Positions 21,240 to 31,489 of a stretch of DNA of 64,000 bases are shown piece by piece. Position numbers and translations under genes: made by a program. Within the stretch, counting starts at the first letter, position 1. Each line of letters begins with the position of its first letter. The stretch covers positions 12,917,155 through 12,981,154 of the forward strand of contig NC_053490.1 of NCBI RefSeq assembly GCF_905171775.1. Reading direction: 5' to 3'. The notes beneath the pieces were generated by a model. That model ran no database searches, was not told the origin of the DNA, and saw only the letters and a program-made list of their open reading frames with translations. This DNA is from Rana temporaria. Taxonomy: Eukaryota; Chordata; Amphibia; Anura; Ranidae.

Positions 21240-21780
21240 TGCTCCGCCACCAGTGCCTAAGGCCTAATTTTTCTGCCCCTGTTTAACAGGGGCGCCTAAT
21301 AACAATTTTTGATGCAATACTTTGCACGTGGCCTAAGGCACAATTTTTGTGCCCCTGTGTAACAGGGGCGCCTAATAACAATTTTTGATGCAATACTTTG
21401 CATGTGGCCTAAGGCACAATTTTTGTGCCCCTGTGTTGTTAACAATTTTTGATGCAATACTTTGCACATGGCTCCTTGTTGCGCTACAATTACAGATATT
21501 GGGAGGGGTTGCAGTGTTATGTTGCGCCTACGGACACATTTTTATGCCCCTGTGTAACAGGGGCGCCTAATAACAATTTTTGATGCAATACTTTGCACGT
21601 GGCTCCTTGTTGCGCTCCAATTACAGATATTGGGAGGGGTTGCAGTGTTATGTTGCGCCTACGGACACATTTTTATGCCCCTGTGTAACAAGGGCGCCTA
21701 ATAACAATTTTTGATGCAATACTTTGCACGTGGCTCTTTGTTGCGCTACAATTACAGTATGTTTGAGGGGTGCCCTTTTT
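21240..21780 (+). repeat. Tandem hairpin repeats in the 3' part of the hAT element
   Basis: Four or five copies of 'gcccctgtgtaacaggggcg' followed by 'cctaataacaatttttgatg' and 'caatactttgcac'. Each 'gcccctg...caggggc' can form a short stem-loop. Similar repeats trail the hAT remnant at 60180-60440, so this is a family property. Confidence 0.8.
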
Positions 21781-22653
21781 TCTACAATTTTGCTTTCCCA
21801 AAAAGATAATGCCACCCCCCCACCACCCCTAAAATAATCGAGATATTGTTCCCACACAGCACGTGCGCAACCAGTTTTAAATTACTTTGTTCTTATAATA
21901 ATTTAATGTTGTGCAGGGACATTTCTAAACACGTGCCACTACTATAGACACACAGCAGGTGTGATATTTGAAGGAATTTTTCATTTTTTTTTTTTTTTCA
22001 CTTTAAACATCATTAAAATCGCTGCTCCGCAAAAACGTCAGTTTTTAAAATATTTTTTTCGATTGATACATGTTCCCTGGGGCAAGACCCGGGTTCTGAA
22101 AGACGTTTACCAACATTAAATTGAATATTGGTCTTTAAAATGATCGTTTTTTAATTCGAACGTTCGAGTCCCATAGACTTCAATGGGGTTCTAAATGTTC
22201 GCGCGAACCCGCGGTCTGTTCGAACGTTCTGATGCGAACCGAACCCGGGTATGTTCGGCTCATCCCTACAGAGGAGGTTTCAGGGGCCTCTGCCGGCTGA
22301 CGTGTTTTGAGACCTTCTTCTTCAGAGTCCAGCCTGTGCTGATGATCTGGTGTGTGCCTGCTGCCATGGACTGGGTTCCCTAAATGAATCTACCTTGGAA
22401 AACTTGACTGCCAGACCACTACCATTCTATGGGGAATGCCATATACGGACTCATGCCTGTGACAAGGCATGGGCGAACCGAATTGGCATATCCAACATTT
22501 CCCTTTCGCTTTGAAGTATGAGCATCTGTACGATGAGCATAGGATCACCCTGGTTTCCTGATGCTGGAACTCCAGTTTAATTTACACTATGCTTGCTTAC
22601 ACCTATCACTCCGGCACGGTTGGCTAATTAAGTTCCATCTGTTGTTTGGAACC

Positions 22654-22853
22654 AGTGGTGGCTCGTGATTTATTTCTTTTTTAATTGGGGGGCGGTAAAC
22701 AACCATACCCCCGGTCAATCAGCACTTACCCCATCTAGGTCACGGGCGGGCACCGCTCCTACGGGCGGCGAGCGGCCGCGGCTGCTTCCATTTTGTCTCC
22801 TCCCCCTCTGATTCACGACGGCTTCCACCGTGCACCTCCTCCTTCCTCCCCCT
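22654..22853. mobile_element. Possible hAT-type MITE, one end only
   Basis: 'cagtggtggctcgtgattta' looks like a hAT terminus. The following 200 bp is GC-rich ('ggcggcgagcggccgcggct') and ends without a recognisable partner at 'cctgctaggc'. No duplication was found. Confidence 0.35.
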
Positions 22854-22854
22854 G

Positions 22855-23035
22855 CTAGGCATCAAATAGGATCGCCTGTCCTTTCAGCCAGGCGTAGGAC
22901 TTTTGTCCGAAGGGCGTTGGCCATGAACTTGTCTTGCATAGAAACAGCAAAAATTGTTGGCCAACAAACATGAAACTACGTGTTTTTTTCAGCTCTTTAG
23001 CGCCGCCCCTTTGGGCAACGTCTGCTAATGTTGTG
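22855..23035. mobile_element. Fragment of the 'acacacgatcgga' MITE family
   Basis: 'ccatgaacttgtcttgcata' and 'ttttcagctctttagcgccg' parallel the interior of the adjacent copy at 23039-23454. Termini not found. Confidence 0.4.
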
Positions 23036-23038
23036 TTA

Positions 23039-23454
23039 AGCCTCATACACACGATCGGACTTCCAACGGACTTTTCCGTGGATTTTGCTCTGAAGAGCAT
23101 TGTCCGTGAACTTGGTATGCATACACACGGCAGGATTTTTTCAGCCAACTTTCTCCAAATCACATGTTTTTTCTGCTCTTTACCGCCACCATTTCGGAAA
23201 CTTCTGCTATTGTTGTCTGATGTTTAGCATTGGTTCTGAGCATGTGTGTTTGTACTTTGGACTGATGTACACATGATCAGATTTGCTCCGTCAGACATTT
23301 GTTGCCGGAAAGTTTGTCTGTTTTCACATTGAACATTTGTCCGATGAAAAAGCAAAAAAGTTTGTCCAATGGATCGTACACGCGGTCAGATTGTCTGCAA
23401 AAACAGGTCCGTCGGAGGTTTGTTGTCAAAAAGTCAGATCGTGTGTATGGGCCT
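23039..23454. mobile_element. PIF/Harbinger-like MITE
   Basis: Ends 'agcctcatacacacgatcgg' and 'cgtgtgtatgggcct' are flanked by TTA on both sides (23036-23038, 23455-23457). The interior 'gttgtctgatgtttagcatt' is shared, inverted, with 24986-25420. Confidence 0.78.
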
Positions 23455-23508
23455 TTATGGTGAGCATTGCTTCCGAGCATGCGTGTTTGTACTTTGGAAA
23501 ATCTGACA

Positions 23509-23817
23509 CAGTGGCGTAGGGTGGGTTGTTAGCTCCTGGGGCAAGGCAAGTAATTTGCGCCCCCCTGACCCATGGACTTGCCTATTTTCAGCTAGCTCCA
23601 GTCTGGTCACACGATCCACTGTGTGGGACAGCGGTGGCTGTAGGGAAGAGGAGATGCTTGATAATGACTGGTGAAGTCTGGAGTGGTGACATCATGCATA
23701 TGTTCCTATGTCCTATCTGTTGTTGGCGCTCCCTCCTCTCCACACTCGTGACAGCGCCCCTCCAAATTTTGCGCCCGGGGCGGTGGTCCCCCTTGCACCC
23801 CCCACGCTACACCACTG
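23509..23817. mobile_element. hAT-type MITE, 309 bp
   Basis: Ends 'cagtggcgtagggtggg' and 'ccccacgctacaccactg' with a perfect 8-bp duplication ATCTGACA (23501-23508, 23818-23825). No ORF. Confidence 0.88.
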
Positions 23818-23853
23818 ATCTGACAACACACATTTGTTGGCGGACAATTTTAA

Positions 23854-24842
23854 CTACTTAAGGACCGGACCAATATGCTGCTAAATGACCCAAGGGGTTT
23901 TTACAATTCGGCACTGCGTCGCTTTAACAGACAATTGCGCGGTCGTGCGACGTGGCTCCCAAACAAAATTGGCGTCCTTTTTTCCCCACAAATAGAGCTT
24001 TCTTTTGGTGGTATTTGATCACCTCTGCGGTTTTTATTTTTTGCGCTATAAACAAAAATAGAGCGACAATTTTGAAAAAAATGCAATATTTTTTACTTTT
24101 TGCTATAATAAATATCCCCCAAAAACATATATAAACATTTTTTTTTCCTCAGTTTAGGCCGATACGTATTCTTCTACGTATTTTTGGTAAAAAAAAAACG
24201 CAATAAGCATTTATCGATTGGTTTGCGCAAAATTTATAGCGTTTACAAAATAGTAGTTTTATTATTTTTTTTTTTTTTTTACTACTAATGGCGGCGATCA
24301 GCGATTTTTTTTCGTGACTGCGACATTATGGCGGACACTTCGGACAATTTTGACACGTTTTTGGGACCATTGTCATTTTCACAGAAAAAATGCATTTAAA
24401 TTGCATTGTTTGTTGTGAAAATGACAGTTGCAGTTTGGGAGTTAACCACAGGGGGCGCTGTAGGAGTTAGGGTTCACCTAGTGTGTGTTTACAACTGTAG
24501 GGGGGTGTGGCTGTAGGTCTGACGTCATCGATCGAGTCTCCCCTACAAAAGGGATCACACGATCGATGCAGCCACCACAGTGAAGCACGGGGAAGCCGTG
24601 TTTACATACGGCTCTGCCCGTTCTTCAGCTCCGGGGAGCGATCGCGAGGGGGCGGCTAGAAGCGAATAGCCGCGCCCTCATCCCAGAGCGCTCGGACAGC
24701 CAAGGGAACCGCCGCATGTACCGGGGGGGGGTGGTCACGATCGGACCCCCGACCCACGTCTAGGCAGGGACGTACAGGTACGCCAATGTGCCTGTCCGTG
24801 CCATTCTGCCGACGTAAATGTACATGCGGCGGTCCGGAAGTG
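23854..24842 (+). mobile_element. TTAA-flanked element, complete
   Basis: Flanked by TTAA (23850-23853, 24843-24846). Ends 'ctacttaaggaccgg' and 'ggtccggaagtgg' are inverted. It carries the family core 'gcactgcgtcgctttaac' and 'ttggtggtatttgatcacc'. About 1 kb, noncoding. Related copies lie at 3077, 53296 and 58106. Confidence 0.85.
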
Positions 24843-24985
24843 GTTAAAGCCTGCCATCCCACATCTGTCTGGAACAAATCCGACAACAATTGTCCGATGG
24901 AGCATATAAACGGTCGGATTTTCCGACAACAGCCTGTCGTCACACAATTCCCGTCGGATAATCCGATCGTGTGTACAAGGCTTTA

Positions 24986-25420
24986 AGGCCCATACACACA
25001 CGATAGGATTTTTTGACAACAAACGTCCGACGGACCTGTTTTAGCGGACAATCCGACCGTGTGTACGCTCCATTGGACAAACTTTTTTCGCTTTTTCATC
25101 GGACAAATGTTCGATGTGAGAACGAACAAACTTTCCGGGAACAAATGTCCGATGGAGCAAAATCCTATTGTGTGTACACAAGTCCATCGGACTAAGGTCC
25201 AAAGTACAAACGCGCATGTTTAGAACCAAAGCTAAAGATCAGACAACAATAGCAGAAGTTGCCCACAGGGTGGCGGTAAAGAGCTGAAAAACCACGTGAT
25301 TTGGAGAAAGTTGTCTGAACAAGTCCTGCCGTGTGTATGCAGAACAAGTTCACGGCCACGCCCCCTCGGAGCAAAATCAACGGAAAAGTCAGTTGGAAGT
25401 CCGATCGCGTGTATGAAGCT
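24986..25420. mobile_element. PIF/Harbinger-like MITE
   Basis: Ends 'aggcccatacacacacgata' and 'cgcgtgtatgaagct' with TTA on both sides (24983-24985, 25421-25423). It is an inverted relative of the copy at 23039-23454 ('gagaaagttgtctgaac', 'tgccgtgtgtatgca'). Confidence 0.78.
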
Positions 25421-25639
25421 TTAGGGTTTCAGTTTGTATGCAATCAGGCAGCCCCTTCCATCAGGGCCGATCCTAGGCAGGGTGCACAGGGTGCTTTGCA
25501 CCCAGGCGCCTGCAGAGGTGGGGGCACCAAAGTGGCAGAGTTTTCCCCTCCCTCCTTCTCTCCTTGTTTGTGTCCGTCCAGAACTAGTGTTCTGAGCATA
25601 GGTGTGTGTCCGTCCAGAACTGATGTGTCTCTGACCATC

Positions 25640-25960
25640 TCCTATACTATGTCTGCAGTCTCTGACCATCTCCTGTATTATGTCTGCAGTCTCTGACCAT
25701 CTCCTGTACTATGTCTGCGGTCTCTGACCATCTCCTGTATTATGTCTGCAGTCTCTGACCATCTCCTGTACTATGTCTGCAGTCTCTGACCATCTCCTGT
25801 ACTATGTCTGCAGTCTCTGACCATCTCCTGTATTAGGTCTGCAGTCTCTGATCATCTCCTGTATTATGTCTGCAGTCTCTGATCATCTCCTGTATTATGT
25901 CTGCAGTCTCTGATCATCTCCTGTATTATGTCTGCAATCTCTGACCGTCTCCTGTAGTAT
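25640..25960 (+). repeat. 31-bp minisatellite, resumed at 27128-27240
   Basis: About ten copies of 'gtctgcagtctctgaccatc' plus 'tcctgtattat' with A/T and C/T variation. After the palindrome four more copies follow at 27128-27240. 'ctcctgtagtatg' occurs at both junctions (25948, 27128), so the palindrome either inserted here with a duplicated target or arose between repeat units. Confidence 0.9.
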
Positions 25961-26041
25961 GGAATAAAGGGGGGGGGGGGGGTTCAAATTTGGGACTTTA
26001 AATGAGGTGGTTAGTAAACCACCTCCATCCCTGGTTGTATA

Positions 26042-27128
26042 ATAAAAAAGAAAGAGAGAGCGGGACTTTAAATGAAGCATGTGCAGGGATCAGATTACAA
26101 TGGATAGGGGGAAAATAATAAATCTGGAATAAGTTATTAATTTCAAGACTTTCAAATAATGCACCGTCCATGACTATATTGCATTATTAAAGAAATTTGG
26201 TAAACATATATATATATATACTTAACAGAAAAAGCTGGGGTATTTAATATAGAAAAAAAGGGGGGGGGGGGTTTTGGGGCTATAAATTAGATGACAAACT
26301 CAAATACAGGTGAAGCAATAAACATTTCTAACCAGGTTCCTCCTTACCATCCAATCAGCAAGCCAAGTTCAACGGTCTAACTATACATATTAAAAGCAGA
26401 GGATTAGTCGCACACATTTGAAAATATATGTTTTAAGCTGCAGAGCCATCGCCAAGGCTCCCTGCGATTCTGCAGTCCTAACTACACATTTTTTAAGTCT
26501 CCTCAATGGAGGCATGTACAAACTGATGGGTGGATGAAGGACAGGTGATTGGGGGGTGTGTCCCCACCTGCACCTATGCCTGGTAAGAAATGAAAAAACA
26601 AAACCACAAAAAGAAACTGCAGCAATAGATAAAATCAATGCATCAGTTTGTACATGCCTCCATTGAGGAGACTTAAAAAGTGTGTAGTTAGGACTGCAGA
26701 ATCGCAGGGAGCCTTGGCGATGGCTCTGCAGCTTAAAACATATATTTGCAAATGTGTGCGACTAATCCTCTGCTTTTAATATGTATAGTTAGACCGTTGA
26801 ACTTGGCTTGCTGATTGGATGGTAAGGAGGAACCTGGTTAGAAATGTTTATTGCTTCACCTGTATTTGAGTTTGTCATCTAATTTATAGCCCCAAAACCC
26901 CCCCCCCTTTTTTCTATATTAAATACCCCAGCTTTTTCTGTCAAGTATATATATATATATATATGTTTACCAAATTTCTTTAATAATGCAATATAGTCAT
27001 GGACGGTGCATTATTTGAAAGTCTTGAAATTAATAACTTATTCCAGATTTATTATTTTCCCCCTATCCATTGTAATCTGATCCCTGCACATGCTTCATTT
27101 AAAGTCCCGCTCTCTCTTTCTTTTTTAT
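26042..27128. repeat. Large near-perfect inverted repeat (arms about 487 bp, loop 112 bp)
   Basis: Left arm 26042-26528 and right arm 26641-27128 are reverse complements over nearly their full length. I count only a few differences by eye (one substitution near 26490, one near 26423, plus length changes in the poly-G and (TA)n runs). The loop is 26529-26640. Left of the arm lies extra sequence (25961-26041) with 'gggactttaaatgaggtggt', related to the arm end. A diverged single copy of part of the arm is at 30833-31010. No ORF is conserved in the arms. Confidence 0.92.
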
Positions 27129-27537
27129 CTCCTGTAGTATGTCTGCAGTCTCTGATCATCTCCTGTATCATGTCTGCAGTCTCTGATCATCTCCTGTATC
27201 ATGTCTGCAGTCTCTGACCGTCTCCTGTATCATGTCTGTAGTATGTCTGGGGGTCTTTCTAACAGAAGCCCCCTCTGTGTCCATCACAGAGGCCCCCCCT
27301 CCAGGTCCCAATAATGTACTCTGCTTCTCTTCCTGTATTTTGTTTATTGTTAAGAGATCATGTAAGGATCCCAGGGTAATGAAGACTTTGTGGGGGAGCA
27401 TCTCTGTGGTTGAGTCATTGCCATAGAAACATGTGTAAAGGGGAGGAGTTAGTAAAAATGATCACCCCCATGTGGGGGCGCCAGAAATATTTCTGCACCC
27501 AGGCGCCTGTGACCCTAGGATCGGCCCTGCCTTCCAC

Positions 27538-28135
27538 TACATGGTTTTGGTAAATCTAAAGGAAATCAGACAACAAAAGTTGTATAGTGTGTATGGGGGG
27601 GTCTAACAGTCCTGAAATGTGAGGAGCGGGGAGGACAGACGCTGGATGCAGTAAATTGAGAAATGTGGGCAGTTTGTGGTCTCAGGACTGGGGGGGGGGG
27701 CAGAGATGAGGGGTACACGCCTTCAGTGGAGGCACGAGGAACACTTACACCTTCCTGTGTGTTCCTGGGACTCAGTCACTGTGGGACAATCGTGGTAAAT
27801 TCAGGACATTTAGTCACACACGGTACAATCTGTACAATCTCTGTTCTGTGAGCCTTGTCCTTCCCTTGTGACATCAATAAAGCTAGGTGAACCAAAAATA
27901 TAATAAAGTCCTGCCTCCCCCATAGGCACACACACACAAAGCACAAACCCAAGGAGGGCGCACATGTGTACACAGATTGTACTGAACGTATTGGGTACGG
28001 CGGCACACGCGGAGCGATGGAATCATTCCAGGACCGCTATTTATGGTTTTCGGTAAATGAAAGGGCTGTGAAGGTTTATGGCGCCTCCTGTGGACAATTA
28101 TGAGGATCGCCATTCGGTGGTCGCTCACACGTCTA
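27538..28135 (+). other. Unassigned sequence with a dispersed repeat
   Basis: The segment 27690-27880 ('acaatctctgttctgtgagc', 'cttgtcc') resembles 61315-61460, so it is a dispersed repeat of unknown class. 'caataaagctag' near 27866 and 'aatataataaag' near 27897 are poly(A)-signal-like but no transcript is identifiable. No gene supported. Confidence 0.4.
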
Positions 28136-28512
28136 ATGCCGCGTATACACGCGGTCGGAATTTCCAAGAACAATTGTTCGATGTGAGCTTGTCGTCGGAA
28201 AATCTGACCGTGTGTAGGCTCCATCGGACATTTGCTGTCGGACAACAAAAATTTGAGAGCTGGTTCTCACATTTTCCGACAACAAAAGTTGTCCACAATT
28301 CAACGCACAAAAATTCTACGCATGCTCGTAGACTTCATTTTTCTCGGCTCGTCGTACGGGTTGTACTTCACCGCGTTTTTGACGTTAGGCAATTTCCGAC
28401 AACATTTGTGTGATCGTGTGTATGCAAGACAAGTTTGAGCCGACATTCCGTCGGAAAAGAAATCCACAGTTTTGTTGTCGGAGTGTCCGATCGTGTGTAC
28501 GCGCGTCTGCAC
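28136..28512. mobile_element. Harbinger-like MITE
   Basis: Left end 'tgccgcgtatacacgcggtc' follows TAA. The interior 'gagagctggttctcac' and the right region 'ccgatcgtgtgtacgcg' match the family at 40361-40769. The right terminus is eroded. Confidence 0.68.
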
Positions 28513-28813
28513 TTATTGGACGCAGTCTGATATGGTCGTGGAGCACAGCTGACATAATTTTTTTTGTTTGTTTTTTCATGTCGGTGGGGGGGATTGGTAC
28601 TTTTTCTTGTAATAGAAATCCATGGAAAAAATAGTTCCAGCAGTGAAAGGGTTACATTTGAATCAGCTCTCCAGTAGGACAGGAAGTGGGCGGGGCTGAT
28701 GTCACAGATTCCCCCCCCCTCCCCCAGCACAGGGAAAGGAAAAGCATGGATACTATAAAGGAGGAAGATCTCTATCAATGGAGACATTTCTTCTAAACAA
28801 CGAGAAGTCATTG

Positions 28814-29037
28814 GGGGTTATTTACAAAAGGCAAATCCACTTTTCACTACAAGTGCGCTCGCTATAGATCTGAGGGGAAGATCTAAAAATGAGGGGAAAC
28901 TCTGCTGATTTTATCATCCAATCATGTGCGAGCTAAAATGTTATGTTTTTTATTTTTCTTGCATGTCCCCCTCGGATCTCCAGCGACTGCACGTGCACTT
29001 GTAGTGCAAAGTGGATTTGCCTTTCGTAAATAACCCC
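28814..29037. mobile_element. 224-bp MITE
   Basis: Long inverted ends 'ggggttatttacaaaaggca' and 'tgcctttcgtaaataacccc', with a 5-bp flank CATTG on each side (28809-28813, 29038-29042). It is absent from the corresponding position in copy 1 (about 2600). The superfamily is not decided by a 5-bp duplication. Confidence 0.82.
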
Positions 29038-29054
29038 CATTGTGTCATTACAGG

Positions 29055-29650
29055 AATCCCTGACCTACGAGAGAATGGAGGACACCCCCCCCCCTTTCCC
29101 TTTCTCTGAGTTACAAGAAAATGGAAGACACCCCGCCCTCCCCCTCTCTGGGCTACAAGAAAATGGAGGGCACCCCTCCCCCTCTCTGGGCTACAAGAAA
29201 ATGGAGGGCACCCCTCCCCCTCTCTGGGCTACAAGAAAATGGAGAGAACCCCGCCCTCCCCCTCTCTGGGCTACAAGAAAATGGAGGGCACCCCCTCCCC
29301 TTCTATGAGCTACAAGAAAATGGAGGACAGTGGAAACCCCCACCATCCACCAGGAAAGCAAAGCATGGACACATTGAATATAACGGAGGAAGATCTTTAT
29401 CAATGGACGCATTTCTTCTAAACAATAAGAAGTCATTACAGGAAGATCAGATCACTGAGCTACAAGAAAATGGAGGACACCCCTCCCTCTCTCTGAGCTA
29501 CAAGAAAATGGAGGACACTCCTCCCTCTCTCTGAGCTACAAGAAAATGGAGGACACCCCTCTCTCTGAGCTACAAGAAAATGGAGGACACCTCTCTCCCC
29601 CTCTCTGAGCTACAAGAAAATGGAGGACACCCCTCCCCCTCTCTCTGAGC
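29055..29650 (+). repeat. Minisatellite, two arrays, plus orientation
   Basis: Units of 'gagctacaagaaaatgga' plus 'ggacacccctccctctctct' (34-45 bp) at 29055-29330 and 29450-29650, interrupted by unique sequence. Unit lengths are not multiples of three, so the long ORFs shift between frames. Confidence 0.88.
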
Positions 29651-29879
29651 TAAAATAACATTCAGAACAACATCTCCTCCCCCTCTTCTTCCGTCCACAC
29701 GTTCCTGCAGCCAGAGACAGACAGGAGACTGAAGAAAAACTTCTGGAGAGATCGGGGTAAGAATAGGGAGCTATGGAGGGGCAATGTGAGGTCACTATGG
29801 GGGAGGGGCGGTAAAGTAAGTGCACACATATGTACTGAACAAAAATCAGGTCATGGTGAACTTTGTTCACAGAATGTCC

Positions 29880-30830
29880 CGAGAGAAGAATTACAACATA
29901 CAGATCACCTACCTCCCCTCCTCCTCCTCCCCTCCCCATACAGAGATCACCTACCTTCCCCATACAGAGATCACCTACCTCCCCTCCCCCATACAGAGAT
30001 CACCTACCCCCCTCCTCCTCCCCCATACAGAGATCACCTACCCCCTCCTCCCCCATACAGAGATCACCTACCTCCCCCACACAGATCACCTACCTCCCCT
30101 CCTCCCCCACACAGAGATCACCTACCTCCCCCACACAGATCACCTACCTCCCCTCCTCCTTCCCCATACAGAGATCAACTACCTCCTCCTCCCCCACACA
30201 GAGATCACCTACCTCCCCTCCTCCCCCCGCACAGATCTCCTACCTCCCCTCCTCCTCCCCCACACGGATCACCTACCTACCTCCCCCATACAGAGATCAC
30301 CTACCTCCCCTCCTCCTCCCCCACACACAGATCACCTACCTCTCCTCCCCCACACAGATCACCTCCCTCCCTTCCTTCCTCCCCCCCCCATACAGAGATC
30401 ACCTACCTCCCCTCCTCCTCCCCCACACAGAGATCACCTATTTACCTTCCCTCCTTCTCCTTCACACAGATCACCTACCTCCCCTCCCTCCACACAGATC
30501 ACCTACCTCCCCTCCTCCTCCTCCACACGGATCACCTACCCCCCCCCCCCCCAAACACAGATCACCTAACAACCTCCCCCTACACACAAATTACCTACCT
30601 CCTCCACACAAGAATCACCTATGCCCCCCTACACACAGATCACATACCTCCTCCCCAAACACAGATGACCCAACACCCCCCCCCCCCACACACCCAGATC
30701 ACGTACCTCCCACCACACACATTCCCGTTTTACCACCATCCACTGATCACCTACCCCCCATGCACAGATCACCTCCCTCCCACTCACAGCCCACCTACCC
30801 CCCCCCCCCCACAGACAAATCACCTACAGT
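29880..30830 (+). repeat. C-rich minisatellite 'agatcacctacctccc'
   Basis: More than twenty irregular units of 'cacacagatcacctacctcc' with variable (CTC)n spacers. All three plus frames are long (up to 377 codons) and encode HTEITYLPP-like repeats, explained by the repeat alone. Decays toward 30830. Confidence 0.92.
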
Positions 30831-30832
30831 AC

Positions 30833-31010
30833 TGTTCAAAACTCCCCAGTGTACTGTGCTCCATAAAGGTGCATGGACACACAGGACACCCTTTTATTGC
30901 TCCAACTTGGGAGACTTAAAATGATAGTTAGGACCACAGTACATCGGGGTTCCGTGATGTGGCCGCTGTGGTTTGCACATATATTTGCAATTGTGTACAA
31001 ACTAAACCCC
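30833..31010 (+). repeat. Diverged single copy of the palindrome arm
   Basis: 'gagacttaaaatgatagtta', 'tttgcacatatatttgcaat' and 'gtgtacaaactaa' parallel the right arm of the inverted repeat at about 26660-26770, with substantial substitution. The arm is thus part of an older dispersed repeat family. Confidence 0.5.
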
Positions 31011-31011
31011 T

Positions 31012-31488
31012 TGGCCCAGATTCAAGAAGCAATTGCGTCTGCGTAACCATAGTTACGCAGCGCAATTGCTTACTTGCGCCGGCGTTTCGAATGCTCCTGA
31101 TTCAGAGAGCTTGTTACGCCGACTGCAGCCTAAGATATGACTGGCATAAGGCTCTAATGCCGTCATATCTTAGACTGCATTCTTACGATGGCCGCTAGGG
31201 GGCGTTCCCGTAGTGGTCAGCGTATAGTATGCAAATTGCATACTAACGCCGATTCACAACCCTACGTGAGCCCTGCGTACGCAGTTTAAGTCGTTTGCGT
31301 ACGTCGGTTTTTGCGTAAGGCTGCCACTGCTAATAGCAGGGGCAGCCAATGCTACGTATACCCGTCGTTCCCGCGTCGCAAAGTTAAAATTTTTACGTCG
31401 TTTGCGTAAGTGAATCGTGAATGGCGCTGGACGCCATTCACGTTCACTTTGAAGCAAATTACGTCCTTGCGACGTCATTTACCGCAAT
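31012..31488. mobile_element. CpG-rich foldback MITE, copy E, truncated
   Basis: Left end 'ggcccagattcaagaagcaa'. The interior has 'gacggccgctaggggg'-like sequence and ACGTCCTTGCGACGTC (31461-31476). The right end is lost at the junction with the next element. Confidence 0.7.
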
Positions 31489-31489
31489 A

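Larger units (their letters stand above)
18867..22268 (+). mobile_element. Complete hAT transposon with 8-bp target duplication
   Basis: Terminal inverted repeats are 'tagggatgagc' and 'gctcatcccta', flanked by a perfect 8-bp duplication CAGAGGAG (18859-18866, 22269-22276). Subterminal regions are rich in 'ttcgaacg'/'cgttcgaa' motifs, probable transposase-binding repeats. It contains a TATA box, the transposase ORF (19289-21106) and a tandem hairpin region (about 21240-21780). The perfect duplication and long open frame suggest relatively recent insertion. Confidence 0.94.
23458..24982. mobile_element. Harbinger-like MITE remnant split by two later elements
   Basis: Family sequence at 23458-23508, 23826-23849 and 24847-24982 ('cgtgtgtacaaggct') becomes contiguous when the hAT MITE (23509-23817) and the TTAA element (23854-24842) are subtracted. 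This gives the order: Harbinger-like element first, the other two later. Confidence 0.6.
25462..27529. mobile_element. hAT-type nonautonomous element carrying minisatellite and palindrome
   Basis: Ends 'cagggccgatcctaggcagg' and 'tgaccctaggatcggccctg' are followed by an 8-bp duplication CCTTCCAT/CCTTCCAC (25454-25461, 27530-27537; 7 of 8). The interior also shows inverted subterminal 'cacccaggcgcctg'. It holds a 31-bp minisatellite interrupted by a large inverted repeat (26042-27128). No transposase. Confidence 0.85.
28628..29820 (+). repeat. Duplicated segment, copy 2
   Basis: Parallels 2431-2936: 'ttccagcagtgaaagggtt' (empty site for the MITE at 1383-2430), 'aggacaggaagtgggcgg', 'ttcttctaaacaa', minisatellite, 'cagagacagacaggagactg' and a GGGGTAAG donor-like site at about 29756. 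The block 'aggaagatctttatcaatgg' occurs twice (about 28762 and 29385), so a local tandem duplication expanded this copy. Confidence 0.72.

Noticed and set aside
25640..25960. Regular 31-bp direct repeats considered as a CRISPR array
   Set aside because: Repeats are head to tail with no unique spacers, in a vertebrate-type sequence; it is a minisatellite.
29786..30919. Long plus-strand ORFs (377, 353, 249 codons) encoding Pro/His/Thr-rich repeats
   Set aside because: They overlap in three frames and follow directly from the C-rich 'agatcacctacctccc' minisatellite. No domain, no conserved frame.
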